This document shows positions 1 to 9,008 of a stretch of 64,000 bases of DNA, one piece after another; the stretch's first letter is position 1; every line of letters starts with the position of its first letter. Position numbers and translations under genes: made by a program. The notes under the pieces are model-generated. The model was not told the origin of the DNA, searched no databases, and was given only the letters and a program-made list of their open reading frames with translations. The DNA is from Microcaldota archaeon (GTDB taxonomy: Archaea; Micrarchaeota; Micrarchaeia; Micrarchaeales; Micrarchaeaceae), in assembly GCA_028866775.1 (NCBI GenBank), contig JAGWHK010000001.1:108007-172006 (forward strand), read 5' to 3'.

Positions 1-885
1 AAGGTTCAATTGCAGCTGGCTTGCATCGCTTGTACCGTCGTTTGTCACCTTGAGGTGTATTGGCACATCTGTGGCGCCCGGCTTGAGGTCCGAACCCCCG
101 GATCCTATTGTAAACTGGGCCGAAGGCGCGACTGAGAGGTTTATCCTCTGGACGCTCGAGAAGCGCTGCTGGAACTGCGAGGAGTAATATGTCACGTTGG
201 CGACCAGGTAGGTCCTGCTCAGGTTTTGGGCCGACACCAGCAGCGGCTCCGTCACTGACGAGCCCTGGGTAAGGTTTGATATGAAGAAGGTCCTTACCGA
301 GCTGAGTATGTTGACCCCTTCCCCGCTCATTACGGTGACGGTCACATTCCTGGCGGTGCCGAAGCCCGCGTTCTCCACAAGGAGATTCGCCGTCTGGTTG
401 TTTCCGGTATAAAGCGCTGCGGGCTGGGGGCTAGAGACCACGAGCTTTACCGCCGGCTTGTTGTTGACGTAGAAGCTGACAGGCATTGAGGATGACGCGA
501 TTACAGTCCCCGTGGCCGCATAGACGAAATACTTAGCGTTGAACGTGATCGTGTAAACCCCTGACGGAGTGGTGTTTGGTATCGCGATCGTATAGTTGTA
601 GTAGATGCTATTGACTCCAGGGCTCAGATACCCGACCACATAGTTGCTCCGCGGCGAGACATTGAGAAGGGGATAGCTGCCGCTGGACTGCAGACTCGTG
701 CCATAAAGGCCGCCATCGTACGCATTATAGAGCCTGAACTTTATGAATGCGCTGCCGCCGGCCATTACTGGATTGGGTGACACGGATAGGTTGACCATCG
801 AGAGCGCGTTATCGTATTGCGCGCCTACCATGCCGCTCAGTACCACCATGGCGGCAAATGCCAGAAGGAAAGACTTTGTCTTCAT
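1..885 (-). CDS. Secreted COG1361-like surface protein, C-terminus cut by window edge
   Basis: The frame is open from an ATG at 885 to the window edge (295 codons, no stop), so the C-terminus is missing. The start reads MKTKSFLLAFAAMVVLSGMVGA, a clear signal peptide or N-terminal anchor. The rest is rich in Ser, Thr, Asn and Val with NxS/T sites and repeated Ig-like beta segments such as 'VKLVVSSPQPAALYTGNNQT', as in archaeal COG1361/CARDB-type surface proteins. It begins 27 nt after the permease stop, so it is probably the last gene of the exporter operon. Its job is unknown; a surface protein or accessory partner of the exporter is likely. Confidence 0.75.
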   Translation of the reverse strand, partial: MKTKSFLLAFAAMVVLSGMVGAQYDNALSMVNLSVSPNPVMAGGSAFIKFRLYNAYDGGLYGTSLQSSGSYPLLNVSPRSNYVVGYLSPGVNSIYYNYTIAIPNTTPSGVYTITFNAKYFVYAATGTVIASSSMPVSFYVNNKPAVKLVVSSPQPAALYTGNNQTANLLVENAGFGTARNVTVTVMSGEGVNILSSVRTFFISNLTQGSSVTEPLLVSAQNLSRTYLVANVTYYSSQFQQRFSSVQRINLSVAPSAQFTIGSGGSDLKPGATDVPIHLKVTNDGTSDASQLQLNL

Positions 886-911
886 TGATTTCACCAAATA
901 ATCATAATTTA

Positions 912-2033
912 TCATAGGTTATTGCTCGTATTCTTGAAGAAGATGTACGCAAGGAACATCATAATGCCAGTGAAGGTCAGCAGTATCAGTGAGGTTGTGA
1001 GCAAGGTGTTAATCGGCAGGAACCCCTTTATCATTATGTCCCTGACCGCGTTTATCGCATAATAGAGCGGATTGACCGTGGCGACAGGCAGCAGGAAGCT
1101 TGGCAGCAGGTTTACCGGAACGAATGCCCCCGCCAGGAATGAAAGGGGCAGCGTCAATGTCTGGGCCACCAGGGCATAGGTCTGCAGCTGCTTCATCCTC
1201 GCCGCAAGCGCGATTGCGAGGGCGCTAAAGCCAAGCCCAACAAGGAAGACTATCCAGATCAGTTCCAGAAACCCCACGACCCCGGCCGCAATTGTGGCCC
1301 CATATAGCAGGCCTATCGCAAGCCCTATGTAGGCGGAGAGGATTGACTGGAATGTTCCATATGCAATCTTGCTCAGCAGGATGGAAAACTTGTTTATGGG
1401 AGTGGTCAGGAATGCCTTTAGGTTGCCCAGCTCCCTGTCGCTCAACAGGGTGAACCCGGAAGTAAACACCGCGCCGAACGAGGCGACCATCACAAGGATC
1501 CCGCCAACGACAAAGCTGAGGTAGTTGCTGCTTGCTCCATACACGTAGTTGGACACCACAGACACGAGGCCACGGCTGCCGCCGGGAAGGCTGGCAGAGC
1601 TGGAGGTTGCACCCATCTTGGCCGCTGCCGCGTTGACCGTGGCGCTGGCAACCGAAGCTGATTGCGGCTGGGAGTTGTCAAGATAAACGTGAACGGTCCT
1701 CTCTACGCCGCTTGAAAAGCCATTCGGAATCACGACCACGGCCGCGACCTTCCCCTCCGAGAGTAGGACCATCGCCGCCTGCTGGGTTGTCTGGCTCACT
1801 ATCTTGACACCATTCCCGAGCTGGATCGTGTTTATGAAATTCAGAGCTATGGCTCCATTATCGTAGTTGACCAAGGCCACAGGAATGTTCTTTGGCGAGC
1901 TGCCGAAGCTACCGAGCAGGAGCACGAATATTATTGGGAATATCAGGGACCTGATCAGGTTCACGCGCAGGTTCTTCTTGAATATGAGCAGCTCCCTGAG
2001 GACGAGGGTCGTTGTGTCTCCGATCAGGCCCAT
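912..2033 (-). CDS. ABC-2 type exporter permease (DrrB/YhfE-like)
   Basis: 373 aa. One N-terminal membrane helix is followed by a long extracytoplasmic loop (about residues 45-165) and then five or six hydrophobic segments, the usual ABC-2 layout. Residues around 290-310 ('LTLPLSFLAGAFVPVNLLP') match the conserved ABC-2 signature. It starts one base after the ATPase stop codon, and the GGAGGAGATGAG ribosome site lies across the ATPase end, so the two are translationally coupled. With the ATPase it should form a drug, lipid or glycan exporter; the substrate cannot be read from sequence. Confidence 0.88.
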   Translation of the reverse strand: MGLIGDTTTLVLRELLIFKKNLRVNLIRSLIFPIIFVLLLGSFGSSPKNIPVALVNYDNGAIALNFINTIQLGNGVKIVSQTTQQAAMVLLSEGKVAAVVVIPNGFSSGVERTVHVYLDNSQPQSASVASATVNAAAAKMGATSSSASLPGGSRGLVSVVSNYVYGASSNYLSFVVGGILVMVASFGAVFTSGFTLLSDRELGNLKAFLTTPINKFSILLSKIAYGTFQSILSAYIGLAIGLLYGATIAAGVVGFLELIWIVFLVGLGFSALAIALAARMKQLQTYALVAQTLTLPLSFLAGAFVPVNLLPSFLLPVATVNPLYYAINAVRDIMIKGFLPINTLLTTSLILLTFTGIMMFLAYIFFKNTSNNL

Positions 2034-2034
2034 C

Positions 2035-3030
2035 TCATCTCCTCCTCACCAGCATGCCTCCCCTTGCGCTTGTGAATTCTCCAGTCGTGTCCCTTACCTC
2101 GGAGCCCGTGAGCTTGAGGAAGACGTCGTCTATTGTCGGCTCGTGCATGCTGATGTTTTGTATCTTTATCTTGCTGTTTGACAACTCCTTGAGCAGCCGC
2201 TCTATCTTCTCAGTGGCGTTGTTTCCGCCCGGGGCCAGAACCTTGTTGTTCAGCACCTGGGGGTCGAGGCCCACCTTCCTGAAGATGGTCGCGATCTTCT
2301 GCAGGCTCTCCTTCTCGGCGGAGATCTCTATTATGTTGCTCATGCCTATCTTCTGCCTCAGCTCGCTGGGAGTGCCGAGCGCTATGAGCTTGCCGTGGTC
2401 GATTATGCCGATCCTGTCGCAGAGCTGATCCGACTCCTCGAGGTATTGCGTGGTAAGTAGTATGGTTATGTTCTGCTCCTTGTTTATCTGCCGGAGCAGA
2501 TTCCAGATCTTCGTCCTGTTCTGGATGTCAAGGCCCGTAGTGGGTTCGTCGAGGAGGAGCACCTTCGGCGCGTGCATCAGCGACTTTGCGGTCTCCAGCC
2601 TCCTCTTCATCCCTCCAGAGAAAGTCCCTGCGTAGGCATGCCTGAAGTTCGTGAGGTCCGAAAGCTCGAGCGCGAAGTCTATGTCCTTTTTCAGCTCGGA
2701 GGGTGGGATGTGGTAAAGCCTGCCGAATATCATCAGGTTCTGCTCGGCGGTCAGCTCCGATTCCACCACTGTTTCCTGAGTTACTATTCCTATCTCGTTC
2801 CTGGCCTTTTCGGGATACCTCTTCATGTCGACCCCGTTGACCAGCACCCTTCCGGATGTCGGCTGGAGGAGGCCAAGGATCATGCTTATGGTCGTGCTTT
2901 TCCCCGCGCCGTTGGGCCCCAGAAGCCCAAAGATCTCGCCCCTTTTTATGTTCAGGTTCAGATTGTTGACCGCGACAAGCTTGTCGAACTGCTTGACCAG
3001 GTCCTCTATCTCTATAGCGTAATCGGACAT
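2035..3030 (-). CDS. ABC transporter ATPase, DrrA-like
   Basis: 331 aa from the ATG at 3030; this start overlaps the regulator stop as TGATG and follows a GGTGAG ribosome site. Walker A (GPNGAGKST), signature (FSGGMKRRLE), Walker B (VLLLDEPTTGLD) and the DrrA-style 'TTQYLEESDQLCDRI' switch region are all intact. A C-terminal domain of about 100 residues follows, as in DrrA-type exporters. It energises the downstream ABC-2 permease. A longer reading from 3123 would run through the regulator gene and is unlikely. Confidence 0.92.
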   Translation of the reverse strand: MSDYAIEIEDLVKQFDKLVAVNNLNLNIKRGEIFGLLGPNGAGKSTTISMILGLLQPTSGRVLVNGVDMKRYPEKARNEIGIVTQETVVESELTAEQNLMIFGRLYHIPPSELKKDIDFALELSDLTNFRHAYAGTFSGGMKRRLETAKSLMHAPKVLLLDEPTTGLDIQNRTKIWNLLRQINKEQNITILLTTQYLEESDQLCDRIGIIDHGKLIALGTPSELRQKIGMSNIIEISAEKESLQKIATIFRKVGLDPQVLNNKVLAPGGNNATEKIERLLKELSNSKIKIQNISMHEPTIDDVFLKLTGSEVRDTTGEFTSARGGMLVRRR

Positions 3031-3362
3031 CAGCTCACCATCCTCGATAACTCCCTGATTGATCTCAGGAAGAAGGTTTTGGACCTCTTCAGTGTCTTCT
3101 TGCCAAGGGGAGTTATGTAGCAATAGTTCTTCAGTTTGCCACCTTCTATCTTGCTAACAGTTTCGATGTAGCCCGATTTCTCAAGCGCAGCTATGGTGTT
3201 GTATATGTTGTTCTTTATCTCCGATCTTGTCCTCCCGAAGAACTTGGATGCCGCAGCCTGGTTGCACATTCCATCGAACAGCTCGTAGGAGTAGGAGGGC
3301 TTCATGGATATCTCGTGCAGAAGCCTGAACTTCAGGATTACGCGCTTTACGTCCTTGGTCAT
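3030..3362 (-). CDS. Winged-helix regulator, PadR-like, of the ABC exporter operon
   Basis: 110 aa from the ATG at 3362, which has GAGG at a good distance. A TTG at 3404 would add 14 residues rich in His. The middle (residues 20-95) has a winged-helix pattern: 'SYELFDGMCNQAAASKFFGR', a recognition helix near 'IYNTIAALEKSGYIE', and a wing ending 'YCYITPLGKKTLKR'. It is first in the operon, directly before the ABC ATPase with overlapping stop and start. The perfect palindrome over its own promoter suggests it represses itself and the exporter. The PadR assignment rests on pattern only. Confidence 0.72.
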   Translation of the reverse strand: MTKDVKRVILKFRLLHEISMKPSYSYELFDGMCNQAAASKFFGRTRSEIKNNIYNTIAALEKSGYIETVSKIEGGKLKNYCYITPLGKKTLKRSKTFFLRSIRELSRMVS

Positions 3363-3413
3363 GAAGTCCTCATGGTGCAGGTGCCCGTGCACATTCTCCC
3401 CCAAGCGATCACG

Positions 3414-3435
3414 TATAGTTTAAATTTAAACTATA
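3414..3435 (-). promoter_or_regulatory. 22-bp perfect palindrome over the promoter of the exporter operon
   Basis: The half-site TATAGTTTAAA is followed at once by its exact reverse complement, giving 11 + 11 bases without mismatch or spacer. Its AT-rich core doubles as a TATA-like box about 60 nt before the regulator ATG (3362), which predicts an RNA start near 3400. A dimeric winged-helix repressor bound here would block TBP. The match is direct; the function is inference. Confidence 0.75.
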
Positions 3436-3491
3436 TTAATTCTAATCGCAAGGTATTTAACGCTGCCTGTCCTTTGGGGTTTGCATCGTGG

Positions 3492-4982
3492 TCACGAACC
3501 GACAACGCCCTGCTCCTTAGTGAAGAGCAGCATCCCCTCAAACGGCCTCGTTATCTGGCTCGCCCTGCTGCCGTAGATGGCCCGGACTCCGATCCTGTTG
3601 GCGAGTTCGATGAGTCTCTGGGTAATTATCCCGTCGAACACCACGATGTCGGCCTTACCCAGGTCCTGCATCTTCGGCATGAGCTCCCTTATCGGGACCT
3701 CTGCGACAGAACTTCCCGAGGTGTCGTATATCCTGCCCCTGAGTGTGTTGTGTAACTCATCGAGCGCGGCCCTGAACTTCGGGTCTACCTGCGAGGAGCC
3801 CTGTATCGAGACAGACGGCTGCTGGGCCTGCTGCTCGCGCTGCGGCCTCTGTTTTGGCGTGAAGTCGACGTCGTTGCCCTCAAGATCTTTTATGGATCCC
3901 TCTGAGCCTGACGTCACCTCTTCCAACATGCCCTCGTAAGTCATCGGGGGAACCACCTTCTTCTCAAGGTTCTTGCTGAACATGTTCCTTGATATCTCGG
4001 TTGGGCTCAGCACCTGCTCGCTCCTCTGCTCCATTGGTGCACCTCCCTGATGCTGCTGCCTCTGGTCGCCCCTGAAGTCACGCCTCTGCTCGAAGCGCTG
4101 GGGCCTTCCGAACTGGGGCCTGTTGCCGCCGTGTCCGTTGCCGTGGTTCAGCCTGGAGAGTGCCTGCTCTATCGGTATCTTTGTTCTCAGGGACTTGATT
4201 ATATCCTTCCTGGTCAGCTCCTCGACCTCCTTGCCGTCAGGAGCCCTGACCACGAAATCAACCTCGCAGACATTTGAGAGCCCCCTCAGTATCATGTCGC
4301 CTCCCCTGTCTCCGTCAAGGAAGAGCACGGTCTCCTTTGACTTGCTGAGATCTATTATCGTCTTGGGTATCGTCCCTGTGGCCCCGCCGACCGCTATGCA
4401 GTTGGTTATGTCGTTCTTGAGAAGGTTTATCACGTCAGCCCTTCCCTCAACGAAGATCACCTCCTCGCTCGTGTCTATGTCAGGCCCTGCTGGAAGGTTT
4501 TCCGTCCCATACGAGGTGACCACGCTTGACTTTACGTCAGCTTCCACCTGCTCGCTTATCTCCCTGCTGTCCGGCATCTCTGTCGTTATGAGCGTCTTGA
4601 GCAGCTCCTTCGCCCTGTTGACTATCTTGCGCCTCTTCTCGTTCCTTGTGTCCTCTATCCTGTTTATCTTGAAGTTAGTCTCGAACGGCCCTACCCTGTC
4701 GACCGATTCTATTGTCGCTCCGAGTATGCAGGTTTCGACCCTGCCCAGCGATGATGGAAGGAAGAGCTTTCCCAGGGTCTTGTTTCCCGAGTTTGATACG
4801 TCTATCTCAATCCTGCCTATCTTGCCGTTTTTCTGGAGCTCCCTCAGGTCGAGCCCTCCCCCAAGAAGGCCCTCTGTCTGCCCGAATATCGCACCAATTA
4901 TGTCAGGCTTTTCCGCAAGCCCAGAGACCTCGAATCTGGCCTCTACCATATATTTTACTACGTCTATGTAAGTTTTTCCCAT
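3492..4982 (-). CDS. dnaG: DnaG-type primase, archaeal (exosome-associated)
   Basis: 496 aa. The N-terminus (MGKTYIDVVKYMVEARFEV...) is the archaeal DnaG start. A TOPRIM domain lies at about residues 170-250, with 'VIFVEGRADVINLL' holding the catalytic Glu and 'VLFLDGDRGGDM' the Asp-x-Asp pair. A Gln/Arg/Gly-rich linker (about 290-330) separates it from the C-terminal domain. Family members make short RNA primers in vitro and are a stable part of the archaeal RNA exosome, where they favour poly(A) substrates. It stands as a single gene; an inverted repeat sits just before its start. Confidence 0.95.
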   Translation of the reverse strand: MGKTYIDVVKYMVEARFEVSGLAEKPDIIGAIFGQTEGLLGGGLDLRELQKNGKIGRIEIDVSNSGNKTLGKLFLPSSLGRVETCILGATIESVDRVGPFETNFKINRIEDTRNEKRRKIVNRAKELLKTLITTEMPDSREISEQVEADVKSSVVTSYGTENLPAGPDIDTSEEVIFVEGRADVINLLKNDITNCIAVGGATGTIPKTIIDLSKSKETVLFLDGDRGGDMILRGLSNVCEVDFVVRAPDGKEVEELTRKDIIKSLRTKIPIEQALSRLNHGNGHGGNRPQFGRPQRFEQRRDFRGDQRQQHQGGAPMEQRSEQVLSPTEISRNMFSKNLEKKVVPPMTYEGMLEEVTSGSEGSIKDLEGNDVDFTPKQRPQREQQAQQPSVSIQGSSQVDPKFRAALDELHNTLRGRIYDTSGSSVAEVPIRELMPKMQDLGKADIVVFDGIITQRLIELANRIGVRAIYGSRASQITRPFEGMLLFTKEQGVVGS

Positions 4983-4986
4983 TCAA

Positions 4987-5001
4987 TGACCCCTTGGGTC
5001 A
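4987..5001 (-). repeat. Inverted repeat TGACCC-AAG-GGGTCA just upstream of dnaG
   Basis: Six complementary bases on each side of a 3-base centre, ending 4 bases before the dnaG ATG. In RNA it would make a short hairpin next to the start codon; in DNA it could be an operator. The dapL gene also has a hairpin ending in GGGGTCA just before its ATG. It may be chance. Confidence 0.35.
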
Positions 5002-5219
5002 AGAACGGACAGCATAGAGGCAAGGAGATGAATGAATGGATAGGCCTTCGAGTAGTATTATCGAGAGGCCCTTCATGATAGAAGAAATATTCATTGTATC
5101 AACTTACCTGAGTGTTCGTTCTTAACGCTTATTTAATCGCAGCATATCCTTATAAGCATTATGTATCGTTTCGCGGATTGTCCCATTCCGTTTTTATGGA
5201 AGGGATTTGGAGGTTACAA

Positions 5220-5227
5220 TTAAATAT
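5220..5227 (+). promoter_or_regulatory. TATA-like box of dxr
   Basis: TTAAATAT lies 23-30 nt before the ATG at 5250, the spacing expected for an archaeal promoter whose RNA starts at or next to the start codon. No ribosome site precedes the ATG, which fits a leaderless mRNA. This supports the ATG at 5250 over the longer reading from 5112. Confidence 0.5.
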
Positions 5228-5249
5228 CTGGCAAGCCCGATATCTGGTT

Positions 5250-6419
5250 ATGACAGTCAAGAGCATTTCGCTACTGGGTTCTACCGGGTCCATAGGAAAA
5301 AGCACCATAAAGGTGACAGAAGAGCTTGGCATAAGGGTCAAGGCGATGGCCTGCAACTCAAGCATGGACATAGTGGACCAGGTGCTCAGAGTGAGGCCGG
5401 ACAGGGTTGGGGTGGAAGACATGGAGGCAGGCATGCGTGTCAAGAGGGCCCTGGCCGGAAGGACAAAGACAGAGATAGAGATAGGACCTGGTGCCGCCAT
5501 CAGAGCCTGTGTGCGTGACGATGTTGACACAGTAGTGAACGCAGCGGTTGGGGGCAGCGGGCTGCTTCCCACCATAGCCGCACTGGAGAGGGGCATGGAT
5601 GTGAGGCTGGCCAACAAGGAAACCCTTGTCATTGGCGGGGCGGTTGTAACAGCTACTGCTAAGGAGCATAATGCCAAGATAATAGCGATAGACAGCGAGC
5701 ACGCGGCCGTAACTCAATGCCTAGCTGGAAACGAAATTGGGAAGGTGAGCAAGGTTGTGCTGACCATGTCCGGAGGGGCTCTGCGGAACATGAAGCTCGA
5801 GGAGTTGCGTGATGCCACCCCTGAGAAGGCGCTTGAGCACCCGAATTGGAACATGGGAAAGAAGATAACGATAGACTGCGCGACAGGCATGAACAAGGCA
5901 TTTGAGATGATAGAGGCGATGTGGCTTTTTGACTTACCGGCCAACAAGGTGGATGCGATACTGCACCCGCAGAGCCTGGTCCACGCAATAGTGACATATT
6001 CAGACGGCAACGAGCTGGCCCACCTGTCGCTTCCTGACATGAGGCATGCCATACAGTATTCGCTGACCTACCCGGGGAGGGCGGCGAACGCGCTTCCGAA
6101 GCTCTCGCTGGTGGGGAAGAGGCTGGAATTTGAGGAGATAGACGTGGTGAGGTACAAGCCGCTCGGGATTGTCAAGGACGTGATGTGGGAGATGAATACG
6201 ATGCCAGCAGTCCTTAACGGGGCGAACGACGAGCTGGTCAAGAGGTTCCTCAACCACGAGATAAAATTCACCGACATAGCCGACATCACCGAAGAGGTGC
6301 TCTTGAGGCACAAGCCATCGACCCCTACCCTAGAGAACGTCATCGACGCGAATATATGGGCGGGCCACGAGGCCGCGAAGCTTGCGAAGTTGGAAAGGAA
6401 GGAAACAGTGAACGGTTAG
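5250..6419 (+). CDS. dxr: 1-deoxy-D-xylulose 5-phosphate reductoisomerase (DXR, IspC)
   Basis: 389 aa, close to the usual 390-400. DXR turns 1-deoxy-D-xylulose 5-phosphate into 2-C-methyl-D-erythritol 4-phosphate with NADPH, the committed step of the MEP isoprenoid route. The NADPH loop GSTGSIG (10-16), LANKE (120-124), the metal ligands in IDSEH (D148, E150), SGGA (from S174), HPNW (197-200) and NK..E (N215, K216, E219) are all present. The Ser that normally precedes ATxMNK is Cys210. The start at 5250 is chosen because the conserved N-terminus begins there and a TATA-like box precedes it. Archaea normally make isoprenoids from mevalonate, so bacterial transfer is likely. No other MEP gene is in the window. 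Confidence 0.95.
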   Translation: MTVKSISLLGSTGSIGKSTIKVTEELGIRVKAMACNSSMDIVDQVLRVRPDRVGVEDMEAGMRVKRALAGRTKTEIEIGPGAAIRACVRDDVDTVVNAAVGGSGLLPTIAALERGMDVRLANKETLVIGGAVVTATAKEHNAKIIAIDSEHAAVTQCLAGNEIGKVSKVVLTMSGGALRNMKLEELRDATPEKALEHPNWNMGKKITIDCATGMNKAFEMIEAMWLFDLPANKVDAILHPQSLVHAIVTYSDGNELAHLSLPDMRHAIQYSLTYPGRAANALPKLSLVGKRLEFEEIDVVRYKPLGIVKDVMWEMNTMPAVLNGANDELVKRFLNHEIKFTDIADITEEVLLRHKPSTPTLENVIDANIWAGHEAAKLAKLERKETVNG

Positions 6420-8956
6420 GAGTTGTACTCCACGAACCTCGTGTTTATCTCTATCGCTTCGAGCGTTCTCCGCACTCCCATATTCACCTGCCTTCCCTTG
6501 TTTTCCTTGATCCTGAAGAAGCGCTCCACCTCCTTTCTGTCCCTCTCCGTTGACAGAGTGTCCAGCTCCTCGACGAACCGGGTAAGCCCAGAGAAGTCGT
6601 TGAGGTATATGCCAAGCAATCCCTTCCAGTTCTTCTTGAACCAGTCCAGGATCACGGTCTGCCCGGTTGGGGAGTTGGATACGTATGCAGCTATGTAGTC
6701 CTTGTCCTGTGACTTGACATGGCTGCTCATTGTGAAGTTCAGGGCCCTGAGGTCCAGCTTTGGATCCCTGAAGTTGCCCAACGCGATCGAAAGCCTCATG
6801 ATCTCCTCTCCGCCGTTCTGTTTCTTGTAAAGTGATATGAACTCATCGAAGAGCCTTGAGTCGCCGTTCGCGGCGGCCGTCATGTAGACGGCGGACCGTA
6901 TGTTTGTCTCGATCTGCTTGCCCTTATGTATGTAATCATTGACCATTGCCCTGCATCTCCGCACTGTGTTAGGTTCGCCGCATTCGCCAAGTCCACGAAT
7001 GGCCGCACTCCTGAGCTTTGTCGTGTTGGGGCCCTCCTTCGGGTTCCTAACCCAGCCCACCGAATTGAGGATGGAGAGGTTGAACCTCGTGGCCAGCCTC
7101 TTCGCCTTCCCGTACAGCTTTTGGTTATCGCCAAACCAGAGCATGATCCCGTAGAGGTAGCCAGATATCGTAGAGTTCAACGGGTAATCCGAGTCCATGC
7201 AGTACTCCTCGATGAAGTCCAGAACGTGCTCGACCCGGATATGGCAGGACTTCGCAAAGCTTATCAGGTCGTCCACGACACCCCATGATTCAATATCGGA
7301 CAGCATGCCTACTTTTATCGCCCTGCCGAGCGCAGAAAGGCTCTTGTGGTCGTAATGTATTCTATAGAAGCCGTTCTCCCCGTGGTTCAGCTTTATGAAT
7401 TTCGCATCCCCAGCATTGATTCTCGCTGTTTCCCTGTCCATCATTATGAAGCCGGTTCCCTTGTCTGTGATGTAGCGTATCGGAATAGGCCAGGGCTTTT
7501 GGGGTCCCCCATGCGGGAGGATCGTGTACCTGCTTTGGGTCAGCTCGACCGCGCCGCCCGGAGCCCATCTCACCTTTACCATCGGATACCCCGGATTGTC
7601 GACCCAGAACCTTGCGACCTGTGGCAGCCTGCGGAGCTTTGTTCCACCCGCGTGGCCCAATGCCTCCCAGAGATCGTGATTCGTTGTGTTGGAGTACTCA
7701 TGCTTCTTTATGTAGTAGGCCACACCATTCCTGAATACCTCAGGGGTGGCATAGTCCTCAATCATCTTGATCACGGCTCTGCCCTTGTAGTAGCTTATGT
7801 TGTCGAAGAGCTGGTCTATCTCGCTGGGGCTGTTTACCCTCATCTGTATGGGGTGGGTTGAGTGCAGGGAGTCAGATGCAAAGGCCAGGACTGTCTCCAT
7901 TATCAGGTGGTCCTGGTCGGACTTGAAACTGGGATACATCTCGGTGTTGGACTTTGACTCCATGAAGCTGGCGAAGCTCTCGTTCAGCCAGAGGTCGTCC
8001 CACCACTTCATCGTGACCAGGTTGCCGAACCACTGGTGGGCAAGCTCGTGGGCGATCACCTCTGCGATCCTGTATCTCATGTTGACAGACACGGTGGCCT
8101 CGTCGGCGAGCAGCTCGACCGCTCTGAAGGTTATTGCTCCCCAGTTTTCCATGGCGCTGGATGATGCCTTGTAGTCCGGCACTCCTATCATGTCAAGCTT
8201 TGGGAGTGGGTAATCGACGCCGAAATACCTCTCGTAGTACCTGAGGAATGTGTCCGCGAATCCGAACGCAAGCGCACCCTTGTTGGCGTTCTCAGGCGTT
8301 GATACGACCCTCATGACCATCCTGTGCACCTTTTTGGTGGCGATCACGAAGTCGCCTATGCCGATGTAGAGGAGGTACGTGGACATCTTCGGGCTGGTTG
8401 CAAAGGTGACAAGCTTTCTCTTCCCGATCTCCTTTTCAGACTTGATAGGCATGTTTGAGACGGCCAGTTTTCCAGGCTCGATCAGAAGGGAGAGATTGAA
8501 GGTGGCCTTCATGGCCGGCTCATCGAAGCAGGGGAATGCGGATCTTGCATCGACCGGCTCGAACTGGGTCGTCATCATGACCCTTTCCTTGCCCTTATAC
8601 ATATATTTCCCTCTGTAGAAACCCTTGGGATCCTTGTTCACCTTTCCGGAAAACTCGAGTATTAGGCTTGCAGGGCCACGCACCTTTTCCGCGAGCGAGA
8701 GGGTGATCCTCTCCGATGCCTTGCTGTAAGAGACACGAGCAGGTAGGATTGAACGCCCGGATCCAACAGAGGCCTTTGTTATCTTCAGGTCAACGCAGTT
8801 GATTGCTATCTTTTTGGTTGCCTTCCTTATCTGCACCCTTATCGTTTCCTTCCCGGTGTACCCGAAGGTTTTGAAGCTGGGTTCGAGGAGTATTGAATAG
8901 TTCTCGGGTATTACGTTGTCGCCAAGAATTTCCCTTTTCTGGCTGCCCATACGCAT
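6416..8956 (-). CDS. M1 family zinc aminopeptidase (tricorn factor F2/F3-like)
   Basis: 846 aa cytoplasmic metallopeptidase of the puromycin-sensitive aminopeptidase/tricorn-factor group. The exopeptidase motif SAMEN (267-271, for GAMEN) and the zinc motif HELAH (303-307) with the third ligand Glu326 in LNESFA are intact. A long helical C-terminal ERAP1-like domain follows. It should trim N-terminal residues from peptides released by the proteasome. It converges on dxr and their stop codons overlap (6416-6419). It diverges from the glycosyltransferase at 9009 across about 50 bp with an AT-rich shared promoter region. Confidence 0.95.
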   Translation of the reverse strand: MRMGSQKREILGDNVIPENYSILLEPSFKTFGYTGKETIRVQIRKATKKIAINCVDLKITKASVGSGRSILPARVSYSKASERITLSLAEKVRGPASLILEFSGKVNKDPKGFYRGKYMYKGKERVMMTTQFEPVDARSAFPCFDEPAMKATFNLSLLIEPGKLAVSNMPIKSEKEIGKRKLVTFATSPKMSTYLLYIGIGDFVIATKKVHRMVMRVVSTPENANKGALAFGFADTFLRYYERYFGVDYPLPKLDMIGVPDYKASSSAMENWGAITFRAVELLADEATVSVNMRYRIAEVIAHELAHQWFGNLVTMKWWDDLWLNESFASFMESKSNTEMYPSFKSDQDHLIMETVLAFASDSLHSTHPIQMRVNSPSEIDQLFDNISYYKGRAVIKMIEDYATPEVFRNGVAYYIKKHEYSNTTNHDLWEALGHAGGTKLRRLPQVARFWVDNPGYPMVKVRWAPGGAVELTQSRYTILPHGGPQKPWPIPIRYITDKGTGFIMMDRETARINAGDAKFIKLNHGENGFYRIHYDHKSLSALGRAIKVGMLSDIESWGVVDDLISFAKSCHIRVEHVLDFIEEYCMDSDYPLNSTISGYLYGIMLWFGDNQKLYGKAKRLATRFNLSILNSVGWVRNPKEGPNTTKLRSAAIRGLGECGEPNTVRRCRAMVNDYIHKGKQIETNIRSAVYMTAAANGDSRLFDEFISLYKKQNGGEEIMRLSIALGNFRDPKLDLRALNFTMSSHVKSQDKDYIAAYVSNSPTGQTVILDWFKKNWKGLLGIYLNDFSGLTRFVEELDTLSTERDRKEVERFFRIKENKGRQVNMGVRRTLEAIEINTRFVEYNS

Positions 8957-9008
8957 CAGTCAGATTACTTACTATAGATTTAAATAGCATAGACCAGAAA
9001 TCTCGTTT

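Noticed and set aside
3030-3123. Longer N-terminus for the ABC ATPase starting at 3123.
   Set aside because: It would overlap most of the end of the regulator gene, and the ABC domain begins right after the ATG at 3030, which has a ribosome site and a TGATG overlap.
5029-5096. Possible stem-loop RNA between dnaG and dxr (AATGAAT/ATTCATT outer pair, GGCC and TCGA inner pairs).
   Set aside because: The pairs are short and interrupted, no box C/D or H/ACA motif is clear, and no promoter was seen. A covariance test would be needed.
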